The position numbers and the translations under genes were made by a program. The notes beneath the pieces are model-generated. The model had not been told where the DNA came from, did not search any database, and saw only the letters and a list, made by a program, of their open reading frames with translations. A DNA stretch of 64,000 nt from Alicyclobacillus mali (GTDB lineage: Bacteria > Bacillota > Bacilli > Alicyclobacillales > Alicyclobacillaceae), in assembly GCF_017329565.1 (NCBI RefSeq), contig NZ_JAFMTT010000005.1, one strand, 5' to 3'. Of this stretch, positions 58,019 through 64,000 are shown one piece after another (positions within the stretch are counted from its first letter, which is position 1; each line of letters starts with the position of its first letter).

Positions 58019-58107
58019 CACGCTTTCAAACGCCTAAGCTCGCCGTGCATTTCACCTTCGTTTATGGCACAATGATCGCGATATGTCCACGGAAAGGACG
58101 GACGGAC

Positions 58108-58296
58108 GTGCATCACGTGCTCGAAGCCATCTTCATTCTGTTCGTCGGCGTCGCCTTCACGTATCTCATGAAGATACGCCCAGGCGCGCAACCGATGTCG
58201 CGGGCGAAGATGATCGCCTATTTTGTGCTTGGCGTCGTGATCGGCGTCATTTTTATCACCACCGACCACATCTACGCGCCCACCACGGGGCTGTGA
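58108..58296 (+). CDS. small two-helix membrane protein, hypothetical
   Basis: A 62-residue protein from GTG 58108 (AAAGGA nine bases upstream) with two membrane helices, VLEAIFILFVGVAFTYLMKI and MIAYFVLGVVIGVIFITTDH, separated by a basic loop. No family recognised. It lies between the YvlD-like gene's terminator and map, and is probably real given the ribosome site. Confidence 0.5.
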   Translation: MHHVLEAIFILFVGVAFTYLMKIRPGAQPMSRAKMIAYFVLGVVIGVIFITTDHIYAPTTGL

Positions 58297-58343
58297 GCCA
58301 CTAGCCCCGCGCGGGCGCGACAGCGAACGGAGCGATACATACG

Positions 58344-59108
58344 ATGCAAGGTTTGATCACGCTGAAGAGCCGGCACGAACAAAACTTGATGCGCGAAGCG
58401 GGAAAGGTGGTCGCAGGTTGCCACGAGGCGCTGCGCAGCTTCATCCGGCCCGGCATTCGGACCATTGACATTGACCAGTTCGTCGAGGACTTCATTCGCC
58501 GGCACCGCATGGAGCCTGCACAGAAGGGCTATCGAGGGTATCCGTATGCCTCCTGCACGTCGGTCAACGACGTCATCTGCCACGGCTTCCCTGGCGAGTA
58601 CGTCCTGCAGGACGGCGACATTGTGACAGTGGACATGGTCGCCGTTCACAAGGGACTTCACGCCGACTCGGCCTGGAGCTACGCCGTCGGCGAGATCAGC
58701 GAGACCGCGCGCCGGTTGCTCGATGTGACGCGCCGCGCGCTGTACGTCGGCATTGAACAGGCGGTTCCCGGCAACCACATTTCCGATATCGGTCACGCCA
58801 TTCAGACCTATGTCGAGGCGCAGGGGTTCTCCGTCGTGCGGGATTACATCGGGCACGGCATTGGCCGCCAGATGCACGAGAGCCCCGAGGTTCTCCACTT
58901 CGGCCCTCCTCACCGCGGGCCGAAGATCAGAAAGGCCATGGCGTTCACCGTGGAGCCCATGGTCAACGTCGGTACGTACGAGACCAAGCTCGATCCCGAC
59001 GGCTGGACGGCGCGCACGGCCGATGGCAGCCTGAGCGCGCAGTACGAGCACACGCTCATCATCACGGACGAAGGCCCCGAGATCATCACCAAACAGGACG
59101 GCGAATGA
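58344..59108 (+). CDS. map: methionine aminopeptidase, type I
   Basis: A 254-residue enzyme removing N-terminal methionine. Metal ligands are visible in YPYASCTSVNDVICHGFPGE, VTVDMVAVHKGLHADSAWSY, IGHGIGRQMHESPEVLHFG and MAFTVEPMVNVGTYE. It reads ILKSRHEQNLMREAGKVVAG at the start, the type Ia form. A terminator with complementary arms follows. Confidence 0.95.
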   Translation: MQGLITLKSRHEQNLMREAGKVVAGCHEALRSFIRPGIRTIDIDQFVEDFIRRHRMEPAQKGYRGYPYASCTSVNDVICHGFPGEYVLQDGDIVTVDMVAVHKGLHADSAWSYAVGEISETARRLLDVTRRALYVGIEQAVPGNHISDIGHAIQTYVEAQGFSVVRDYIGHGIGRQMHESPEVLHFGPPHRGPKIRKAMAFTVEPMVNVGTYETKLDPDGWTARTADGSLSAQYEHTLIITDEGPEIITKQDGE

Positions 59109-59117
59109 AAGCGAAAA

Positions 59118-59151
59118 GGCCGCCCAGCGCGCAGTGTGCGCGTGAGCGGCC
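59118..59151. terminator. bidirectional terminator between map and the TOPRIM RNase gene
   Basis: GGCCGC and GCGGCC flank an inner GCGCGCA/TGTGCGCG stem. The plus strand continues with AACGTTTT and the minus strand with TTTTCGC, so it can stop both converging transcripts. Confidence 0.85.
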
Positions 59152-59157
59152 AACGTT

Positions 59158-59556
59158 TTACCCGTGAACGGTCTTCGGCACCCGCTCTCGTCGGGGCGGT
59201 CGGACCTGCAACCACTGCTCGTCAATCTCAAAGTGAGCGTCCGCGAGAATCTTCGCCAGGTGTTCAAGCGGCGTGCGGGCAACCTCGCGATACGACTTGC
59301 GCGTGTAGAGGTCGATGGCGTTCGGCAGTTCTCGCTTCAACTGCTTGCGCAACCGATTCCCGGCCGCATCCGCGTCCACCAGAATATACACCTCGTCGTG
59401 CTGCAACGGGACGATGTCGTTTTCCACCTGTTCGTAACTCAGCGTGCCCTGCGTGCACACCACATCCACCTCTTCGCGCAGCACCTTCAAAATCCTCGAC
59501 TTGTCCGTCTTGCCTTCGACGATGATGACTTTTCGCGAAGTCGCGTGCGTCCGCAT
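59158..59556 (-). CDS. TOPRIM domain RNase M5-like protein
   Basis: A 132-residue protein with a TOPRIM fold: the Glu in KVIIVEGKTDKSRILKVL and the D-x-D in EVYILVDADAAGNRLRKQL. It resembles the TOPRIM part of ribonuclease M5 (RnmV), which matures 5S rRNA, but the C-terminal extension of RnmV is missing, so it may instead be a related small TOPRIM protein. The start ATG 59556 has GGAAGGAAG upstream. It converges with map. Confidence 0.75.
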   Translation of the reverse strand: MRTHATSRKVIIVEGKTDKSRILKVLREEVDVVCTQGTLSYEQVENDIVPLQHDEVYILVDADAAGNRLRKQLKRELPNAIDLYTRKSYREVARTPLEHLAKILADAHFEIDEQWLQVRPPRRERVPKTVHG

Positions 59557-59844
59557 GTCGCTCAACTTCCTTCCGTCATCGCGCGCGGCCCGTGCCGCGC
59601 CGCGAAGGTGACTTCGTCGGCTCACGTTCATCATAGCACGAGTCGCGCCCCACCGGCAGAGGTCGTCCCTGGCAGCTGCGGCGCCACGGCGCGCCGGATG
59701 GAACATGCGTGCCAAGATGCCATCTCGCCCCCTTTTTCGCAGTGTATGCAGGGCTCACTCGTCCCCATACGGACGGGACTCCGCCCGGTATGTAGAAAAA
59801 GGCCGCCTCCGCGATGGGGGCGGCGGTGCGGACGCGTCCCGGCC
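59557..59844. other. 288-bp intergenic region with a terminator
   Basis: It lies between the TOPRIM and YjcZ-like genes. Apart from the terminator hairpin at 59796-59824 I see no gene; a longer frame on the minus strand is not supported by a ribosome site. Confidence 0.5.
59796..59824 (-). terminator. terminator of the YjcZ-like gene
   Basis: On the minus strand GCCGCC and GGCGGC form a stem with an eleven-base loop, followed by CTTTTTC. Confidence 0.85.
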
Positions 59845-59970
59845 TCACGCCACGGGCGTGCAGGTCGTGGTCGTCGAGCACGTGTACGCGGGAACGAGCA
59901 GGAAGAACAGCACAAAGATAATCAGAAACACCACTGCCCAACGCGTGTAGCCACCAAACACTCCGTACAT
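59845..59970 (-). CDS. YjcZ-type sporulation peptide
   Basis: A 41-residue peptide, MYGVFGGYTRWAVVFLIIFV, continuing with LFFLLVPAYTCSTTTTCTPV. The N-terminal MYGxxGGY and one hydrophobic helix match the YjcZ/SscA group of small sporulation proteins (family knowledge). GGAGGAGGG lies six to ten bases upstream of the ATG, which supports expression. The C-terminal Thr/Cys stretch is unusual. Confidence 0.65.
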   Translation of the reverse strand: MYGVFGGYTRWAVVFLIIFVLFFLLVPAYTCSTTTTCTPVA

Positions 59971-60096
59971 CTGCGTTCCCTCCTCCGACAGGTTTGTGCC
60001 GGCCGGCACATTGCCATAGAATGCGGGAAGAACGCGATGGTGCGGGCGAATGGCCAGGGCCCATGCCAAGTCCACGCCGAAGGGAGATGGATCCCC

Positions 60097-60426
60097 ATGT
60101 TCACCCCGTTGCCGCTCAAAGGCCCCGAGGCGCTCGACACGCTGCCCACCGTGGCCCTCGTCTTCGTCCATACGCCGCTTTGCGGCACATGCCAACTCGC
60201 GCGGCGCATGCTGGAGATCGTCGACGCTGCCCATCCTCACAACCTCCCGCTCTACGATCTCGACGCCAATCTCGCGCCCGAGGCCATGCAGTCGTGGAGG
60301 ATCGAGAGCGTGCCGGCGCTTTTGTACGTGAAAAACGGCGAGATCGCCCACGTCCAATACCGGTTTGGCGACGTGGTCGACCTCGCCGACGCGATTCGAC
60401 GGTTTCTCGCGCTGGAACAGACTTAA
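60097..60426 (+). CDS. thioredoxin-like protein with CGTC active site
   Basis: A 109-residue thioredoxin-fold protein. The redox motif is VHTPLCGTCQLARRM, and the cis-Pro loop follows in WRIESVPALLYVKNGEIAHV. The CGTC motif differs from the CGPC of true thioredoxin, so it is more likely a related disulfide protein. Start ATG 60097 has AAGGGAGA upstream. Its last four bases overlap the convergent manC gene. Confidence 0.8.
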   Translation: MFTPLPLKGPEALDTLPTVALVFVHTPLCGTCQLARRMLEIVDAAHPHNLPLYDLDANLAPEAMQSWRIESVPALLYVKNGEIAHVQYRFGDVVDLADAIRRFLALEQT

Positions 60427-61799
60427 CGCGACATGCCGGGCAGGACGGCCGCGAGCTCTTCCCAGGTGAGGTATTTGCGCTCGATGTCCTCTTCCACGAG
60501 CCCTCGCCCGCGCTGAACCTCGATGAACTGCATGCCGGCCTCGGTGCGAATGGCGTGCCACACCCCCTGCGGCGCACGCACGATGTCGCCTGCCGCGACC
60601 TTCTGCCACCGGTCATCGACGACGATCTCGCCTTCGCCCTCGATGATGGTCCAAATCTCTTCGCGCCACTTGTGCCGGTGATAGCTGAGGTTGCGGCCGG
60701 GCAGGAGCTCGACGCACTTGGTCAGGACTTCCGTCTCGTCGTCGAGCAACTGATAGTCAATCACCCGGTAACGCCCCCAGCGGCGCTCCTCGTACATCGG
60801 CCGGTTGTCGAGGGGCGCGACCACATCCTTCAGCCCCGCCGCCATGTCCTTGTCCGCCGCGAGAATGCCGTCCGGCGTGGCCACCACAATGGCTCTCTTC
60901 AGGCCAAGCGCCACGACCGGCAGCCCCAATTCGTTCACCACGTGCGTGTCCTCGCACTGCGACAGAATCGCACGGCCAACCGCCTCGCTCTCCATCTGCT
61001 CGGCGAGGGACGACCAGGTGCCGAGATCGGACCACGCGCCCCGATACGGATGCGCCACGATGGAGGAGAGCTTCTCGACCACCTCGTAGTCAAAACTGCG
61101 CTTGGGGAACTGGTCGAAACCGCGGCGCGCCTCCGCGTACACCGATGGAAGGCCGCGATCGCGCAGAATGCGGACGATGGTTCGCGGCTGGAAGCAGAAC
61201 ACGCCGCAGTTCCACAGCGCCCCTTGGCGAATGAGTTCCTCGGCCACGCCGCGCTCCGGTTTCTCGACGAATCGCTTCACGCGGAAGCAGTCCCCGTCGG
61301 CCGGCGCCTCTGGGACGATGTAGCCGAATTTGCTCGTTGGCTCCGTCGGCCACACGCCCATGAGCGCCATTTCGGCGCCTTCGCGCACGAGAATCGGGCC
61401 AAGCTTTTGGATTTCCTGGAAGTAGTGATCGTCCACAAAGTGGTCGACGGGGCAGACGACCACAGGCTCGTCGGGATCCATGCCCCGCTCGTCGACCAGG
61501 TACAAGGTCGATAAAGCGATGGCCGCGAAGGTGTCCCGCCGCGCGGGCTCTTCAATCACGTCGATCTCGCCGATCTGCGCGTGAATGACCTCCACCTGCG
61601 GCTTGGACGCGCACACAAACACATCGTCCGAGACAAGGCCCGCCTGGCCAATCTGGCGCCAGACGCGCTGAAGCATGGACTCGAGCCCTGCGCCATCGGG
61701 ACGAGGCAAAATGCGCAAAAATTGCTTGGAACGAACGTCATTTGACATGGGCCACAGGCGCTTGCCAGATCCGCCGCTCAAAAGAATCAGTTTCACCAT
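60423..61799 (-). CDS. manC: mannose-1-phosphate guanylyltransferase
   Basis: A 458-residue GDP-mannose enzyme. The N-terminal nucleotidyltransferase domain has VKLILLSGGSGKRLWPMSND and FVEKPERGVAEELI; the C-terminal cupin domain has KWREEIWTIIEGEGEIVVDD, typical of bifunctional ManC/phosphomannose isomerase proteins. The cupin part may not retain isomerase activity. ATG 61799 has GGAAAGGAG upstream. It would supply GDP-mannose for cell-surface sugars. Confidence 0.9.
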   Translation of the reverse strand: MVKLILLSGGSGKRLWPMSNDVRSKQFLRILPRPDGAGLESMLQRVWRQIGQAGLVSDDVFVCASKPQVEVIHAQIGEIDVIEEPARRDTFAAIALSTLYLVDERGMDPDEPVVVCPVDHFVDDHYFQEIQKLGPILVREGAEMALMGVWPTEPTSKFGYIVPEAPADGDCFRVKRFVEKPERGVAEELIRQGALWNCGVFCFQPRTIVRILRDRGLPSVYAEARRGFDQFPKRSFDYEVVEKLSSIVAHPYRGAWSDLGTWSSLAEQMESEAVGRAILSQCEDTHVVNELGLPVVALGLKRAIVVATPDGILAADKDMAAGLKDVVAPLDNRPMYEERRWGRYRVIDYQLLDDETEVLTKCVELLPGRNLSYHRHKWREEIWTIIEGEGEIVVDDRWQKVAAGDIVRAPQGVWHAIRTEAGMQFIEVQRGRGLVEEDIERKYLTWEELAAVLPGMSR

Positions 61800-61921
61800 G
61801 CACCACTCCTTTCCGTGGAGATGTGGCCGTGGCGGCGTGGCGGATGGATAGGCCCTCCATCACTCACAGTTCCCACTATAAATCATCTGCGCGCATTTCG
61901 TCCATGGGTCCGAGGCTGATG

Positions 61922-61962
61922 AAAACGGGGCCGCCCCCAGACACATGGCTGGAAGCAGCCCC
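61922..61962 (-). terminator. terminator of the penicillin-binding protein gene
   Basis: On the minus strand GGGGCTGCTTCCAG pairs along 14 bases with CTGGGGGCGGCCCC (G-U pairs included) with an eight-base loop, followed by GTTTTC. Confidence 0.85.
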
Positions 61963-61969
61963 CGATTGA

Positions 61970-64000
61970 TCACGGTGTATTCGCGATGTTGGCCTGGGCG
62001 CCGTTGCCGCCCGAACCGTTGTTATTTCCATTTCCGTTGCCAGTGCCGCCCTTGCCGGACGAAACAACCTGCGACCTGGGATTCGGATTGGCGGCCTCGG
62101 GAGGCGTCGACGTCACCGTCGTGTTGGCCGGTGTCGTGTTCGCCGTGTTTCCGGGCTCGCTGCCGGGCCCGCTACCAGCGCCCGTGGTGGTGTTGCCGGT
62201 CGTCGCGTTTCCCAAACTCTGGTTCCCGAGACCGCCCGTCCCGTTTCCCGGGAGCGTGTTGTTCAGGCCGTTTCCAGGCGATGCGCTGTTTGTCTGGTTG
62301 TTGACGCTCGGCGGAGCCTGACCGGTAGTCACCGTCACCGATACCGGCTTGCCCACAGCCTGGCCCGTCGCCTGACTCGTGGCCTGAACGGTGTAGATGT
62401 ACGTCTCATTCGGCTGCACGGAAGTGTCCGTGATGGTCTGCGCCGTCGTCTGGCCAACCGGCACCGTTTCGTCCGCGCCATTGGTGGACACGCGCGTCAC
62501 CACGTAGGTCACCGGCTCCGAAAAGCTACCCGACCAAGACAGCGTCACCGTGTTGGCGTTCGGATTGTACGTCGCGGACAGGTTGGCGATGGCGTTCGTC
62601 GGATTCTGGTTGTTCTGCCCGCCGTTCATCTGATTCACGTAATCGACACCTTGCGCGGTCCCCGTGATGTAGGGATACGGGCCCACGGAGAACTGCTGCG
62701 GCGCCTCGTTCGCCAGCGCCAGCGCGATGATGTCGTGGAAAATCTGCGCCGCGTTCGCGGACGGATCGACCGGCGACATTGTCATGTGGTATTCCGGCGT
62801 CGACACGTCGTAGCCGATGTGAATGCTGCCGACGAGGTTCGGCGTGTAGCCGTCGAACCAGCCGTCGCGCACCCAGTTCGGGTGATTGCTCACCAGGCCG
62901 GCGCTGTACTGCACCGTTCCCGTCTTGCCCGCGACGCCCCATCCCGGAAGCTTGGCGTTCTGGCCCGTGCCGTAATCCACGACGTCCTGCATGAGGCGCG
63001 TCATGTCGAGTGCCACCTGCGGCGTCATCACCTGCGTCTGCTGTGGCCCTTCGTGATAGATGATCCCGCCCTGGCTGTTCACGATCTTCGTGACCAGATA
63101 CGGCTGAGATCGGATGCCGTTGTTGTCAAACGGCGTGTAGGCCGCCACCATTTCCATCGGCGTCACGCCGTTCTCCAACCCGCCGATGGCAATTCCCAGA
63201 TGTTCGTAGTCCTTCGGGGTGAGCGGAATGCCGTCGGCCTTGGCAAAATTCGCCCCGGTGTCAATCCCGATCTGCGACAGCAGCCACACCGACGCCACAT
63301 TCTGCGACCACTCCAGGCCGTACTGAAGAGTGACCTTGGGCGGCGCGTTCGGATCCCAGTTCTGCGGGATGTAACCGCCGCCGAAATCCTGCGGCGTGTT
63401 GTCCAGGATGGACGTGTACGTCCATTTACCCGTGGCCAGGGCCGGCGCATAGTCCATGATGGGCTTGATGGACGATCCCGGCGAGCTCGCCTGATAGACG
63501 CGATCGAGCCCGAGCGGGACGTACCCCTGCCGTCGCGATCCGGCCGCGCCCAGAATGGCCCCCGTCTTCGGATCCACGAAGATGGCCGCGCCTTCCACGA
63601 CGGTCCCCGTCGTCGGCCCCGGGAAGTCCGAGTCGTACTTGCCGCTCCAGAACACCTCCTCGATGGCGTTCTGCACGTTCGGAGCGATGGTCGTGTAGAT
63701 CTTCAAGCCGCCCTGCATGACTTCCTGCGGCGGGATGCCGTGCCGATTCAGATAGTCGAGCAGGAAATTCGTGAACAGAGGCTGGGTGTTCCACCCATCC
63801 CCCGGGAATGAGTGAAATGATACCCCAAGCGGCTGCTTCTCGGCGGCGTCAGCCTGCGCCTGCGTGATATAACCGTAGTGAACCATGTTCTGCAGCACCT
63901 GATTGCGCCGCTCGAGCGCCGCCTGCGGATGCACGAGCGGATCGTACGCCGAGGGCGCCTGCGGCAGACCCGCCAAGAGCGCCGCGTCCGCCAGCGTCAG
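61970..64000 (-). CDS. class A penicillin-binding protein, C-terminal part (partial)
   Basis: The window ends inside this gene; 676 residues of the C-terminal part are visible. The last glycosyltransferase segment reads LPQAPSAYDPLVHPQAALER. The transpeptidase domain has ASSPGSSIKPIMDYAPALAT (catalytic Ser), the SxN motif in EWSQNVAS and the KTG motif in GVAGKTGTVQYSA. After about residue 455 comes a fibronectin-III-like module (YNPNANTVTLSWSGSFSEP) and then about 130 residues rich in Asn, Gly, Thr and Ser, probably a disordered tail. It builds and crosslinks peptidoglycan; the N-terminus with the membrane anchor lies outside the window. Confidence 0.93.
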   Translation of the reverse strand: MTLADAALLAGLPQAPSAYDPLVHPQAALERRNQVLQNMVHYGYITQAQADAAEKQPLGVSFHSFPGDGWNTQPLFTNFLLDYLNRHGIPPQEVMQGGLKIYTTIAPNVQNAIEEVFWSGKYDSDFPGPTTGTVVEGAAIFVDPKTGAILGAAGSRRQGYVPLGLDRVYQASSPGSSIKPIMDYAPALATGKWTYTSILDNTPQDFGGGYIPQNWDPNAPPKVTLQYGLEWSQNVASVWLLSQIGIDTGANFAKADGIPLTPKDYEHLGIAIGGLENGVTPMEMVAAYTPFDNNGIRSQPYLVTKIVNSQGGIIYHEGPQQTQVMTPQVALDMTRLMQDVVDYGTGQNAKLPGWGVAGKTGTVQYSAGLVSNHPNWVRDGWFDGYTPNLVGSIHIGYDVSTPEYHMTMSPVDPSANAAQIFHDIIALALANEAPQQFSVGPYPYITGTAQGVDYVNQMNGGQNNQNPTNAIANLSATYNPNANTVTLSWSGSFSEPVTYVVTRVSTNGADETVPVGQTTAQTITDTSVQPNETYIYTVQATSQATGQAVGKPVSVTVTTGQAPPSVNNQTNSASPGNGLNNTLPGNGTGGLGNQSLGNATTGNTTTGAGSGPGSEPGNTANTTPANTTVTSTPPEAANPNPRSQVVSSGKGGTGNGNGNNNGSGGNGAQANIANTP

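Noticed and set aside
1..64000. tRNA and rRNA genes
   Set aside because: I looked for tRNA-like cloverleaf ends and rRNA landmark sequences in the intergenic regions on both strands and saw none; a covariance-model search would be needed to exclude them fully.

Overview
The window looks like chromosome from an Alicyclobacillus-type Firmicute (thermoacidophilic Bacillales, A. acidocaldarius group). This is inferred from the GC-rich, codon-biased sequence, strong AGGAGG-type ribosome binding sites, frequent GTG/TTG starts, a CIRCE-controlled groESL operon, a Bacillus-like order (acpS, nnr, ydcC-type lipoprotein, alr, ndoAI, ndoA) and sporulation-type small proteins. No rRNA, tRNA or CRISPR array was found. 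Most genes lie on the minus strand.

Layout. 1-5.5 kb is a decayed accessory island: two fragments of one ISLre2-type transposase sharing an exact 53-bp segment, an intact Rpn-type nuclease gene plus a fragment of a second copy, broken metallophosphoesterase and DUF6930 genes, and two AT-rich orphan membrane proteins. 5.5-6.5 kb is an EamA transporter. 6.5-19.2 kb is purine synthesis on the minus strand: guaA behind a guanine riboswitch, then purB-C-S-Q-L-F-M-H-D with PurBox-like sites before purB and a terminator after purD; purE, purK and purN are missing from the cluster. 19.3-21.3 kb holds a lipoprotein and an M48 protease.

21.4-23.7 kb is the most unusual part. A transposase remnant precedes a plus-strand regulator that fuses an alpha/beta-hydrolase domain (nucleophile Ser replaced by Gly) to a SARP-type DNA-binding domain. 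Divergent from it is a 30-residue exported-peptide-like ORF with a strong RBS, and between them lie CGTTAC repeats at about 11-bp spacing. I propose a peptide-sensing regulatory pair.

23.7-29.7 kb: an MBL hydrolase, a MoxR/DUF58/transglutaminase operon and a zinc-ribbon protein. 29.9-34.9 kb: a sulfide-oxidation operon (SQR, DUF1641, MBL/rhodanese) that also carries an NreBC-like two-component system. 35.1-37.2 kb: groESL. 37.2-40.8 kb: molybdenum cofactor genes, 5-formyl-THF cyclo-ligase and a PAP2 phosphatase. 40.9-42.9 kb: an ABC-F ATPase, followed by a DnaA-box cluster. 43.1-46.9 kb: the t6A genes tsaD-rimI-tsaB-tsaE with thiL. 47-50.4 kb: DedA, DUF1450, DUF2922, DUF1659 and an HD-GYP protein. 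50.3-57.5 kb: a gamma-glutamyl hydrolase, ahcY, the ndoA/ndoAI toxin-antitoxin pair, alr, a YdcC-like lipoprotein, nnr and acpS. 57.6-64 kb: small membrane proteins, map, a TOPRIM RNase, a YjcZ-like peptide, a thioredoxin-like protein, manC and a class A PBP that runs off the right edge.

Starts were chosen by ribosome binding site and family alignment, so several genes are shorter than their longest open frame. All function calls are from reading motifs; no database search was run.
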